A stretch of 64,000 nucleotides of DNA. Origin: Strobilurus pachycystidiatus (taxonomy: Eukaryota; Basidiomycota; Agaricomycetes; Agaricales; Physalacriaceae). Within the stretch, counting starts at the first letter, position 1, and every line of letters begins with the position of its first letter. The position numbers were made by a program, and so were the translations under genes. Positions 1-10,801 of the stretch are shown here, one piece after another. Below the pieces are notes generated by a model. That model saw nothing but the letters and a program-made list of their open reading frames with translations, made no database searches and was not told the DNA's origin. The stretch spans positions 372,001 to 436,000 of the forward strand of contig JAHLMK010000007.1 of the NCBI GenBank assembly GCA_019915135.1, read 5' to 3'.

Positions 1-2
1 TT

Positions 3-3000
3 CACGTAGCATCCAAACCTCGATCCACTTCGGCCAACGCAGCTCCAGACTGTAGAACACAATTCACTCCCGCCCCGTCACGACGCCCAGACTCTGTTGT
101 CGAGCCCCACACCCCCAACCTTGCAAACATACGAGACATCCTTGCCGGATTCTGTGGTCACCTTCGAGCATACGAACGACTCAGCGAAAAAGAACGCGCC
201 AACCACCACAATCCGTTCGAAGTCATGTCAATACACGGACGTGTATGGGTAGCTCTGGAGGCGGTACGGCTGGACGAGCAAGTGGTCCTGCGTACCGGGG
301 TACTTCTGGACGCTGTATTTAGGGCGGGAAAAGGACCCGAGCTCATTGGTCCTGCTCTCATAGCCATCGTGCACGGAGCGGAACCTAGTCCAGACGCGGT
401 CCGTGAAAAAGGACTGCTGATACCATCAGGCGGGAAGGGCAAAGAGCGTTTTGTCAAAGAAACAATCGGAGACGTGGGCAACTTTGTCCGGGCAGCAACG
501 GGAAGCGAGTTGTGGGTGTCGGAGGAGGCCTACCCTTCGTTGTTAGCCGGGACGATTGATGAAGATGGAGCGCCCCGACTCAGATCCTCCGATCCCACAG
601 ACGCTGATTACCAAGGCGTAACGTTCGAAAGAGGACACATCTACGCACAGGGATCGACCCCTCCGAGGCCGCTACGATACTTCCGTCCCCTTCCCCCGTA
701 TCTGAACATCTTCTATTTGGCCAAGCCTCCGACAGATCGTTTGTCAATGAAGGTACACCGCAACGCCACGTTCGATACCAAGTTGCATGTTTACATGCCG
801 CCGTCACTGAGGAAACCAGGAATCATTTCTCCCGACTACACAGTCATCGACCCCTTGCGTAAGTCTCTCTTGACTGATCCAGTATCACATATTAATCATG
901 ATGTAGAACGTGTTCTTAATCCACCCAGTAGTGCGGAATGGTCTGCTATATGCGCTACATTAATGGACGGCCATCCGTCACCTATCCAACGTCTCCAACC
1001 GGACTATCAAGAACACGATCTACTCTGCATTTGGGCCATGGTCTGCGAGGCCATACGACGATACAGGCACATTGACGACAACGTCCTACTCAACTCGATA
1101 ATGCCGACCACACGTTTTGACCCTTTGCTCATGCATGCGATGCGAGCCACCAGCAGAACCACCATTGCACTTCCTCCGATACAACTCGGTCACTTATGCA
1201 TCCAACAACTAGTTATGCCCCGCGTGGAGCAGTATCAATACAACGAGCACGGAACCGAGAGCGCACTTACTGGGACCATGCATCTTTGGTTGGTCAACGA
1301 GGAAACGCTCCCTGGGTATTCTGACCGACGACAACTCAACCCGACCTTCGAAAACGAATATCCGCAGGACAAATACAACGGATACTGGGAAGAGATGCAG
1401 GGAGTTGACGAAGACGGGATGACGCAGGGGGAACATTCCGAATTCAAGTCCTTGGCCAACGCAGATGCTGAAATGAGTTTGAAGATGCTGAATCAGCACC
1501 TGGCAAGCCATGGGCGCATCCCCGAACCACCACCGGTACCTCGAGTGAGAGGCGTGGACACATCAGCTACCATCTTTGACGCGCCACGCCGCCAGCCACA
1601 GGCCCCGGGTATACCCATCATTCCTCGACTACGCCCTACATTTTCCAGCAGCTTCCTCGAGGCCATCCGTACAGTGGCATTACAAACCGAACGCCTTACC
1701 GACGCGTTGATTGCCGAGAGAAGCGCCATTGACCCCAACGTTGCCCGCCGCTATGACTTCGACAGCGACTATACGTTCAAACTTCCCCATAAAATGTCTG
1801 GCACCACTCGAATCGAAATGGGCGCCATAGTCAATGGTGTACTCATACAGGACGGAGAACCGTACCTTGCGGATGTGCATGGGTTCTATACATTCATCCC
1901 TACACCGGACAGACGCTCCCCCAGTGATACCAACAATCTGGAAGCAGACACGGACAAAGGCGAATCTGGGCTGATACCCCAAAGTGAGGAACACCCACTC
2001 GACGAGGATCAGGAACTGTCAAGTGAAGCGGAAAAAGGTAGCAGAAGTCTATCCGCTTACGATGACGCGTTGCTAATAAACCAAGTATTAGCAACAGACT
2101 TGACCCATGCCAACGATTCAAGCATGGCTGTTCATACCGTGTTCCTGGCGTCCAGTCTAGGGGTTATCTCCGACGTTCATACGACCGCTGGCATTCCGTA
2201 TCGCCGAGGAGTAGCCGTCAATGCAGAAATACATCTAGGAAAGACAGCCACGGATACAGGTGAACACGAAACACACCACTTGGGCACAGGACATATCGTT
2301 TACACCTATTTTCCATCCACAGACGATAGGAAAATTCCCATTGATATCCGAGACAGAGTCATTCCTCGCGCAGATTTATTACGACGGGAAGCGCTAGGAC
2401 ATCACATCCTTGCCGAAGTATCTCGCAATGCAAAACGAAAACCGTCCTCGCCAGTGGCCCAGCCTATCCCCAAACGTCTGCATGCCGAACCCGTAAACAA
2501 GTCAACAACCATGGACGTCGATCTGGAGACTTTCATCGAAGGGCCAGAACTGGAAGAATGGGTCGAGAGCATCATGGGTACGGTCTTGTTCACATCACCA
2601 ATTATGAGACAACTCAATTATCCAGCAGACTACGAAGATCCGATCACATTTTTGACAAGAAATACAACCCCCAGCGATGCTAGTTCTAGCCGGCGAGCCT
2701 CCCCAGCATCCTCCGAGACGTTTTCGGTCTACTCACATGATTTGGACATGTCGACCATCGAGGACACAATTCAAAACAGCATTGTGTTAGCCGCGTCTGT
2801 TCCCTATCCTCCACTCGACGATCGGCGCTACGCTATTCCCACCTCCACCACTGAGAGCGACGGCAACAATTATCGCGACTCATTCTCAATCCGTATTCAC
2901 TCCACGGTGCCGCCTTTCTTCGGAGAGATGGGAGACGAGGCCGTTGACACGCTGGATACCGGGCTCCGGTTTCAACACGGAGACATTCTTCCTCGACAGA

Positions 3001-3410
3001 GAGAGGTCATTATCTTCAGGGACGCGCAGGATAATCATCCTTTACGGCACCGTGGCAACGGATTTCTAGACCCCGAAGTCGTCAACTGTTTCATCTGGCA
3101 CATTGAGGACGAAAAACCCATTGGATTATCTTTTTGCATGTCTGTTGAACATACATACACAGCCGCCCTCCAACTAGAGGATTGGCCTATGTCTGATGAT
3201 ACAGTCACTCAACTAAACCGGAGGCGCGTCATCAAAGGAATCGAGGCAGCCGTTAATTCCATGATTACCGACCATGACGAACGCACAATCGACGAAATCG
3301 AAGGTCTGCACAATGACAGCATTACGACTTACGCCGACCTGCTCACGTACGGCCATGGAAACCAACCATTGCACCTGGAGATGGGGAATATGAGTGGTTA
3401 TAACCATTGA
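3..3410 (+). CDS. Large protein of unknown function, 5' end outside the window
   Basis: The frame is open from base 3, so the gene starts left of the window; the first internal Met is at 225. About 1135 residues are visible with no stop and no intron needed. I recognise no domain. It is rich in Asp, Pro, Arg and His, with no transmembrane stretch, zinc knuckle or protease motif. The uninterrupted length and the absence of introns contrast with the host genes further right and suit a mobile-element ORF. The last codons (SGYNH then TGA at 3408-3410) lie inside a palindrome that recurs inverted at 15.25-15.3 kb, so the present C-terminus may come from an inserted element. I infer that it belongs with the retroelement ORFs at 15.3-21.7 kb; this is not proven. 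A gag-like role is possible but nothing in the sequence shows it. Confidence 0.6.
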   Translation, partial: HVASKPRSTSANAAPDCRTQFTPAPSRRPDSVVEPHTPNLANIRDILAGFCGHLRAYERLSEKERANHHNPFEVMSIHGRVWVALEAVRLDEQVVLRTGVLLDAVFRAGKGPELIGPALIAIVHGAEPSPDAVREKGLLIPSGGKGKERFVKETIGDVGNFVRAATGSELWVSEEAYPSLLAGTIDEDGAPRLRSSDPTDADYQGVTFERGHIYAQGSTPPRPLRYFRPLPPYLNIFYLAKPPTDRLSMKVHRNATFDTKLHVYMPPSLRKPGIISPDYTVIDPLRKSLLTDPVSHINHDVERVLNPPSSAEWSAICATLMDGHPSPIQRLQPDYQEHDLLCIWAMVCEAIRRYRHIDDNVLLNSIMPTTRFDPLLMHAMRATSRTTIALPPIQLGHLCIQQLVMPRVEQYQYNEHGTESALTGTMHLWLVNEETLPGYSDRRQLNPTFENEYPQDKYNGYWEEMQGVDEDGMTQGEHSEFKSLANADAEMSLKMLNQHLASHGRIPEPPPVPRVRGVDTSATIFDAPRRQPQAPGIPIIPRLRPTFSSSFLEAIRTVALQTERLTDALIAERSAIDPNVARRYDFDSDYTFKLPHKMSGTTRIEMGAIVNGVLIQDGEPYLADVHGFYTFIPTPDRRSPSDTNNLEADTDKGESGLIPQSEEHPLDEDQELSSEAEKGSRSLSAYDDALLINQVLATDLTHANDSSMAVHTVFLASSLGVISDVHTTAGIPYRRGVAVNAEIHLGKTATDTGEHETHHLGTGHIVYTYFPSTDDRKIPIDIRDRVIPRADLLRREALGHHILAEVSRNAKRKPSSPVAQPIPKRLHAEPVNKSTTMDVDLETFIEGPELEEWVESIMGTVLFTSPIMRQLNYPADYEDPITFLTRNTTPSDASSSRRASPASSETFSVYSHDLDMSTIEDTIQNSIVLAASVPYPPLDDRRYAIPTSTTESDGNNYRDSFSIRIHSTVPPFFGEMGDEAVDTLDTGLRFQHGDILPRQREVIIFRDAQDNHPLRHRGNGFLDPEVVNCFIWHIEDEKPIGLSFCMSVEHTYTAALQLEDWPMSDDTVTQLNRRRVIKGIEAAVNSMITDHDERTIDEIEGLHNDSITTYADLLTYGHGNQPLHLEMGNMSGYNH

Positions 3411-3489
3411 TTGAGTTTCCATCTGCAATGGTTATAATCATTGCTGAACAGCGGGCAAAAAGCCATAATATACTGGTTACAACCATTGG
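3395..3489. repeat. Left cluster of three palindromic motifs (terminal repeat candidate)
   Basis: Three related palindromes lie here: TGGTTATAACCA at 3395-3406, CAATGGTTATAATCATTG at 3426-3443 and TGGTTACAACCATTGG at 3474-3489. The first two are separated by exactly 19 bp. The same pair with the same 19 bp gap occurs in reverse orientation at 15247-15295. The rest of 3490-3719 shows no gene. Confidence 0.75.
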
Positions 3490-3719
3490 TGCCTGTGTAA
3501 CCACATTGGGAGTGTGTCCGTGCCTACTCGACTACATCTAGACGGTCCCCATGAGCCACTATCTACCGAATATAGCAATTGACAGGGTCATGACGACCCT
3601 TCCGATTCAAAGGCAGGTGTAATGATGGTAACCTCTTATTTGAGTACAAAATCGGGTCGAAATACTATAATGTCCATGTGCGTAAATGTACAAAGAAGGG
3701 TAAGCTAAAAGTGGGTGCA

Positions 3720-6700
3720 TCAGTCGTCTAAAGTCGCATCGTCATCGTTCGCCGCCAGCGCCCGTGCTACAGCAAGCCCCTCGATAGCTAGCTCGTCCTC
3801 AGACTCTGAGTCCTCCACCTCTTCCCGAATTTCGATCCGATCCGGAATCCGCCTGTGCTGAGACTTCCACGGCCGGGACCACATGTCGGCAAAATGGCTG
3901 GCAAGACCGCGGTTGACAGCCGCCTGGCAATGAGCATATGCTCGAATGCCTGCCGCCAGCGCCGGACTAGCCTCGTCCCATGCACTACAGCGGTCCGTCA
4001 GCCACAGCTCTGCCTCCCGCTCCAAAGAAACCAGTATGCGCCGCTTTTCCTCATTCAACAGGTGCACCTCTTCTACCCAGGTCCTCGCCCTCGCCCTACT
4101 CTTCAACCACTCAACCCGAACCGAATCGTTGAGCTCGTCCTTATGGTAAGAATCGAGCGCGTTCTCCATCCGCCAAATCCAGGAGACTTCGTAGCTGCCG
4201 CTGCCGAACTGGACTGGCTGCGACTTGATACCAGTCTTGCGTCGCTTTTCCACGGGCTGGTCGACATCGAATATAAAGCTGTCCATGGCTCGTATGTCGT
4301 CATCTTCCAGTACTCGTAGTTTCTCTTCCCAAAGTCCCGGCCCTCGAAGCAACAAAAGCGCTGCCCGCGCTACTCGATACTTCTGCACCGCAAGGTTTGA
4401 TTTTGCCTCCAGACGCACGATGATGGCGAAGGACCGCCCGGTGTTTCTCTGCCCACAAACGTTTCGTTTTCGGAAGGCGGCGACTGAACGACGCGTACGC
4501 TGCATCGATCGAATGGTTTCCAGTGAGTCATAGCACTGTGCCTCCCGCAATACAGTCTCTTTCTCCGCGACATCTCCAATACATCCTTGGGCTCGTGCGG
4601 CAGGACTGAGAGCTGAAGGCATGAGGAGTAGCTCCGTCTCGACGTCACCCTCCCTGGATCCAGCGAGGTCCCTGATGGCAACCCGAACCGCCGGCATATA
4701 AACGCTCTGGACGTCTCGCAACTGACGGAGCTGCCGCTGGAGTTGGGAACGCTTTTCTTGCACCTCTTTCACCACAGCAGGTGCGTCCCTTTCGTCACTC
4801 TGTAGTAGGTAAATAACACGACGCCTGCGCCAGAATGATCAGCTACGATATAGACACAAGGAAAGAGGTACGCACTGCACGTCTTCAATCAGAAGGCCCA
4901 ATGAAACGCAGACCGACGGACTAGTCTCGTGTAGCGGAATTGCGGCGGCTTCCGTCTTGCGTTCCTCCTCCGCCAATTTCTGACGAATGCTGTTTTCGCT
5001 AGCATCTACAACGCATCAACACCGAAGCAACGAAACGTTGAGAACGACGTACGAAGGGCAGGGAGGAAATAGGGATTTTTCCTCTCACTATCCTGCTCCC
5101 ATTCCTCCACTTCCTTTGTCCACTTCTCCGCGCATCCTCCCGGTAAGATCGCCGTAAACTCCCCGTGCGCTGATACGTGCGCTGACCTTCCCTTGAGAGC
5201 CTGATAGTATCGTCGGTGAGTCAATTTTCCTAAATCATGCGTTAGTACGTTGTCATAGAGTTGCCATAGAAAACGAACCTAATCCAGTCATCTTGGCCCA
5301 ATTGTGGCTACCCATCTGCCGGTCCAGAATATCGTGTCGATGGCCGGGCAGCATCTCTTTCGTCGCTGGCGCTGCGTTGTTCAAACCTGACCATGTGCGC
5401 TCAATACCCTCGCCGTCTGTTCTGCCCACGCCTCGCTGTATGTTCATGCTGAACTCCACCTGGCATTCAATCTTGTGGCCCTTGCAATGGCATTTCGGGA
5501 TCCCCCACGCCATCGCAAGGTGATCGGGAAGATGAAGACATTCTGGCATACGACGCATGCGCTCGAGGAAGTGTAGTGACCACTGGCAAACGATGTCGTA
5601 TGACACAAAGATTTCCCGCAGTCCGCGCGCGACGATGCTCAGGGCGGATAGGGTGATATAATCCATATTACAGTATCTAGACAATACGCATGAGAACGGG
5701 TATAGCAGAGCAGCAATAGAAATCCTTACCGTTCACCGCGTTGCAGATCGCCCGCTCCATTGGGGAGGATGAACTCGTGCCGCGCGCAGATTGCCATTCC
5801 TATGCCCGTTGAACGCAAGCCAGTCGCGTTCTTGGATTCGGCGTGGGCAAGCGTCTTGAACCCTGCACAAGAGCTGATCTGTATCTTATCGTTAGTAAAC
5901 AACCACAGAAGAAACGATAATACCCACATCTTTCTGTTTCGGGTACAGAGCAATGTGATCCAGATAAGCCTGTAACTCCACGAAGTAAGCCCACCCCGTG
6001 TGTAAGCCTGGATCCACGGTACTCGGTCGTCGCAGATTTTTTAGACGAAAATTCGCGTCCAGCGCGATGATCAAACGATATAGATATCTCAAAAATTGTT
6101 AGTCGATTGAAAACTAAGAGATACCAGAATCACATACTGCACTTCGGCCGGCATCGACTCCCAATCGGCAGGAAGGTTGAAGCCAGGGCGCGGGCACGCT
6201 GGACAGCGAAGCGCGAGCCCGCCCGAGGTCGTAAGGGCACGACCATCCTTCATAGCACCGCGGCCAGCCCGCTTCAACATCTTGAGGTGTGCGAATTGGC
6301 GATTCATCCGAAGCAAAGACTTGTATCGGCTCTGAGCAATGTATCAGGGAGAATCCACGAAAGAAAGAAGACAAACCATACCTTTGGCAATGCAACACCC
6401 GTATTGTCAGTCATACGTTCTAGCGCCTGATAGTATTCCAGCGTACTAAGCTTGCCCGAAGCGGCGAGCATCTCATAACCCTCCAACATCCGAAACGTAG
6501 CACCAGTTTTTGGGAATTTTGTTGTTGCGGGAAAGAGCTCCGTCCGTAGCATCTGGATGCGATGCGGAGCGCGTTGATCGCAACCGCAAAAGTCGGCGTT
6601 AACTCGATGCACGGCGTTGTCGTGGAGGATGGTGAAATTGGCGTGGGCAGGTTGGGGGTTGACACAAGAATTGACATCCTGGTGGCCAATTTGGATGCGT

Positions 6701-7333
6701 AAGCCGATGCTCTTGAGAGTAACTCTTTCGTAGCATTGACCGTTCCAGCGCTACAAAGAAAAATCAACCACGGCGTGCAAATGACGTGTAGGGGACGTAC
6801 TTCGAGGCGATGCAGAGGATTACGAGTGTGGTGCAGGATTGTACAGCTGTGGCACTCGGTGAATGTGCCCCAACAATCCTTGCAGCGAAATATAGCGTGT
6901 CCCGGCACGATCACCTGAATACCATTATAGCAGGTCTGACAGGCCCCCTCCGCGCTACCAGCGGCTTCCAGACAGACCATCTCCTCTAAAAACTCCTGCG
7001 GCATGCCATCGTCAACCCATTGCGTTTGGTTTCGATCCTGCAGACGATGTCAAAGGTCTTTTCGAAAAGACTTCGCAAAAAACATACGGGATGCGGTTTC
7101 CGCTGTGGTCTGGTCTCATTGGGAGGAGGTACATGGAAGCGGTTGGTCCATATCGCCGGCATGGCATTGGGGCTGTCGTCGCGTGCGCAGCTTGTTGAGG
7201 CGGAAGTCAATATACGCTTGCCATCTCGGGAAAGAGAGACTGTTCGTGCTTGAACAACCTGCAAGTTAACGTAGTCGTCGTCGGCGTCGGCGCGAACCAG
7301 CTTGAGAGTACGTTTTTTCGACGGGGGTGGCAT
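3720..7333 (-). CDS. KDZ (Kyakuja-Dileera-Zisupton) transposase with CxC2-type cysteine cluster
   Basis: Ten exons can be read on the minus strand: 7333-7088, 7037-6801, 6750-6382, 6331-6138, 6087-5928, 5878-5730, 5676-5279, 5229-5053, 5005-4872 and 4799-3720. All phases agree, giving about 1047 residues. The N-terminal part has the CxC2 cluster (CQTC, CKDC, CHSC, then H and LHRLE followed by RWNGQ and GLRIQIGHQD). The catalytic part has the family motifs RHEFILPNGAGDLQRGER (first Asp), SYDIVCQW (second Asp) and GRTDGEGIER (Glu). The C-terminal exon is helical and charged (RARTWVEEVHLLNEEKRR), as is usual. The acidic tail ends DDDATLDD. An in-frame Met at 7432 would add 33 residues. No frameshift or internal stop was found, so the enzyme could be active. 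One acceptor is TGAG rather than the usual CAG or TAG. Confidence 0.93.
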
Positions 7334-7468
7334 GGAAACGACACAGAAGTTCGAGCGCTGGTAGGCGCATGGTGTTGGTGTCACGGTGCAAGATGGGTGG
7401 TTGTGTTTGGCTACATTGATCACTTCTGACATATACGCTTTTTAACTTTATTTAAGTCGTAATCTAAT

Positions 7469-8022
7469 CTACAGGTCCTCTATCGTGTCCTGGTCGCCGC
7501 CAACGTTTCCCTCGCCGTCGACACTATCCTCGCCGCCAACACTCTGCTTCTGGCAGGCACATGAACACTTGTGCTTGCAGCCAACGTCATAACTAAGGCT
7601 AATTCCCAGGGACCTCTTCGACATGGCGCGCGCCAAAGCGCACTCCAGTTCACTGTGACTTGCAATGAGAGAGAGAGCTGGAAGAAATAGGGAAACAGCG
7701 TACGCTGGAGTAATGGACATGGGATTTTCCTCGCGCTGGTTCCTTGCGGCCGAATCGATCGCGGACTCACTCTGACTCTGAACGCTGCATCGCGCATTCA
7801 GTAAACGCAAGGATGAAGACGAGGACGGCAAACTTACGGGGACTCGTCGGCCTGAACCCGTGGAATGGCCTTCAATCGCCAGTTTCCATCTGATCTATAG
7901 ATGGGAGGCGAGTCAAAAAGGTGCGTTTGAGATATTCGGATAACTTACGCAACAAAACGTTTGCCGCCCCACAAGGTACTCTTCTTGGTCTGGGAGCGAT
8001 GCTTGGACTGTGGACCTGGCAT
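7469..8022 (-). CDS. Small cysteine-containing protein, KDZ element passenger
   Basis: Four exons (8022-7949, 7894-7838, 7784-7704, 7658-7469) join in phase to give 133 residues. The N-terminus is basic (MPGPQSKHRSQTKK, then TLWGGKRFVA). The C-terminal third has a compact cysteine group, CKHKCSCAC, and then an acidic tail ending DQDTIEDL. The start was chosen because the ATG at 8020-8022 opens directly into the first good donor. The third acceptor (GCAAG) is weaker than the others, and one alternative reading of that intron gives a stop. I recognise no family. It lies 136 bp upstream of the transposase start on the same strand, which points to a shared element. A small zinc- or DNA-binding factor is possible, but that is inference only. 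Confidence 0.55.
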
Positions 8023-8250
8023 GGTGGCAAAAGGTAAGTGGGGGAAGTTGAGCGACTCACGCGGGATATAAGAGTCGCAGCGATAGACAGCGAAGTCCTG
8101 TCGTACATAATGAGGCGCCATACTTCTATCCACACACACACACGTGTGTGTTGGCCTTTGGATCCTGTCCTCCACCACCGAGTTCATCTTGACCAGACAA
8201 GGTAAAAGCTAATCGGACTGAATGGACCGTGCTTATCATTTTCGATACAG

Positions 8251-8717
8251 ATGTATGTTTGCACGGAACAACAGATCCTCGCGTTTCGCAGATATTGTCT
8301 GTCGTATTATACGACGCGCCACTTCGAGTGTTTCGACATGTGGCTCCAGGCCTGGATCGATACTGTGCTTCTCCACAATCAGCCCGAATTAGCAGCGCTA
8401 GCTCCGTGCGACCTATACAATGTACGTCGTTAGAGAATCTTACCTGTAAATTCATGCTCACTCGTGATGCACAGATTGTCCTTGGTGAGGTCGAACGTAG
8501 TTTTGATGCTGCCGCCGTCGATGCCATACTGTCAATGGAGGACGACATCCAGGATCTTACATATGGGATGTATCACCTGTCCTTGTACAACAGTCCTTGG
8601 GACCTGGATTCGACGGGAAGCAATTCGGGCGAAACGTGGACCTCGGCGCCAGCGCCCTGGCCCTCATCACCACGCAACGGGTGGGAATCTTATAGAGTAG
8701 CTACTTGGGGCAATTGA
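8251..8717 (+). CDS. Hypothetical protein, only plus-strand gene of the KDZ element
   Basis: Two exons (8251-8421 and 8475-8717) join in phase 0 across a GTACGT...CACAG intron to give 137 residues. The first exon has several Cys and Trp residues (MYVCTEQQ, ECFDMWLQAW). The second is acidic and ends in a Ser/Pro/Trp-rich tail. The ATG comes right after a TACAG that looks like a splice acceptor, so an upstream exon may exist; I tested the nearby upstream donor at 8202 and its phase does not fit. It is transcribed divergently from the gene at 7469-8022, with about 230 bp between the two starts. No family recognised. Confidence 0.5.
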
Positions 8718-8893
8718 GTTCGAAGGGAAATGTCGACCGCATGTTTAATTGAGAATTATATTGACATACAAATAATTTTGAGAGGACCGAGAGAATGTAA
8801 CAAAAATGGAGGAACAAGATATAAAGTCAATGAAAAGATATCAAAGTAAAGATGTGGCGGGAGATAGAGGCGGGAGATAGATACAATATGCGA

Positions 8894-9280
8894 TTAGAAT
8901 TCGGGACCCCAACTGGATACAGGCGAAGGCGAGCGAGGCGCGAAGCGTTCGCGGTTGGCGCGCAAGAGCTCCGGCAAAGAAACGATCCATTCGCCTACAA
9001 GGCGATCCAAGCCTGCAGCCCGCTCCTCCTCCTCCTCCTCCTCCGACTTGCCAGCGTTGACCCCAACGGCAGTGGCCTCGCTTCCTTCACTCGCGAGGTT
9101 CGTGACAGCGTCATCATCGTCAAGGGATGAGGTCGAGGTGAACTCGAGGGAGGAAGAGATGGACGGCGACGGAGACCAAGATGAAGAGAGAGAAGGAGAC
9201 GGGGAGAAAACGACAGGGGACGCCTCTTTCAGCGGTTGGGACGTGAGGGAGGGTTCGGCGATGGGCTTCACGGGCTTCAC

Positions 9281-9313
<33 letters not shown>

Positions 9314-9751
9314 GCCGTCATAAAGAACGAGGTGCTTGCGCTGCTCCCAAAGGCCTTGCGCGTTCTGGATCGTCATTATCTTGCGGCATCCCCACAAGAG
9401 TCCCAAGAAGAGATTCTGATGGTCACGATGAGAGAAAAATACGCGAAAGACGCGCAAAATACATACCTTGCAACGCTTGTTGAAGCGTTTCAAATGTTCC
9501 TCTTTCGTCTCATCGAGGAGACGAGGCAACGGAAACTCGACGGTGTGCAGCGTTTCAAAGCGCTGTCGAAACGCCTTGAGATCCCCGTTTTGTTTGTGGA
9601 GGCGCGCCAGCTCGCGAGCCGAGTTGACAAAGAATGGGGCCTCGTCGGCGGTGAAGCACTACATGTCAATGTTAGCAAGGACGCGACGCGTCGAGAAAGA
9701 GGAGATGACCTTGGGAAGGGCAGGAGGAGCTAGGAAGATCTGCTGAGGCAT
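8894..9751 (-). CDS. Hypothetical passenger protein with low-complexity acidic C-terminus
   Basis: Three exons (9751-9710, 9658-9467, 9379-8894) join in phase 0 to give about 239 residues. Residues 15-80 form a compact charged domain (FTADEAPFFVNSARELARLH, then FETLHTVEFPLPRLLDETKE). The third exon begins IMTIQNAQGLWEQRKHLVLY and then becomes a basic Arg-Pro repeat (RPRPRPRPRR), a Ser/Pro stretch and an acidic run of eight Glu. The 3' end is strongly biased in base composition. The family is unknown to me. Intact phases and its place inside the KDZ element suggest a maintained element gene rather than a host gene. Confidence 0.6.
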
Positions 9752-10125
9752 TGTTGAAGGTTGAAGACGCGTCGAGTGCGAGCTGAAGTGGAAAGAGATG
9801 GGGGACCAACAAATTAGAGTTTTTTGCTGGTTTTGTGCACGGGTACGTGCCGACAACGACTCCGCTACTCAGCAAGAACTCAGCTGTCAGGCAAAGGTCG
9901 GCGAAGATGCACGCACCACGCAAGAAGGGAATCGCCAGATTGCAGGGCTCGAGGCGGTCATAAAATGGCTTTGCGTGAGGCGCTGCTCCTTTACGTACGA
10001 AACTGGCGGCGCGGCGGTGCGTAGGGTCCTAGTATCGCGTTAATAAACACACAGGCTAGATACTTGTAAGACGGCGGCAACGCACATGGCAGAGGGATGG
10101 TATATTTCATAAAAATGGATGACTG

Positions 10126-10801
10126 TTACTTCTGCTGATAAAGGAGTTGACGGCGGCGCTTGGCTGTTTTGAGGGACCGAGCCTGAGCGTGATGTAGGAG
10201 GTCCTCGAGAAGACGATGGATGCTCTCGAAGTGGGCACGGAGTTCAAGAGCTTCCTTCGCGTACTCATGTCCCATCCCCGCCTCATCTTGAATCTGCGCT
10301 ACCGCTTCCTGCACGTACTCCGACTTGCCGCGATAGAAAAGCTCTTTTTCGGAAATGAGCTCGAGTCCCGCAGCCCAGTCAGTCTCCTCATATTGATCTG
10401 CCAGACCGGCGGCGAATGCGATGAGATTATTGTTGCTATCTGCACGCAACTCGCCATCGACCAGGCGGATCCGGCGGAGGATGCGCTTGCAGAGTGCCTC
10501 GTCGATATACCTAGCAATAAATCAATTAGCCAGTTCGTAGAGAGAGTGAGAGAGCACGCACTGGACTGGCGCCGCCTGAGGGGCCTGCTGGCGACGTTGT
10601 TTGCCTTGCTTGCGGGCTTGGATATCGTACCGACGCCTTTGCGCTTCTAGTTGGGATTCCCGATTTCTGGTTCATTGCCGTCAGCATCAGAGAGTGAACG
10701 CAGGCGCAAGAGAGCACGCACTTGAAGTACCAGCGAAGCCGTTTATCCCTCTCCGCCTTTGCTTTCTCCTCCGGGGTGTTGTATAATTTTTTGCGGCCCA
10801 T
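10126..10801 (-). CDS. Basic, helical passenger protein of the KDZ element
   Basis: Three exons (10801-10722, 10666-10562, 10510-10126) join with phases 2, 2 and 0 to give 189 residues. The N-terminus (MGRKKLYNTPEEKAKAERD and RLRWYFKNRESQLEAQRRR) is highly basic and helix-prone, like bZIP-type or other DNA-binding basic regions. The middle and C-terminal parts are helical with spaced hydrophobics and end in TAKRRRQLLYQQK. ATG at 10799-10801 is the first Met of the exon. I cannot name a family. Its place between two other minus-strand genes suggests joint mobilisation. A nucleic-acid-binding accessory role is plausible but inferred. Confidence 0.65.
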
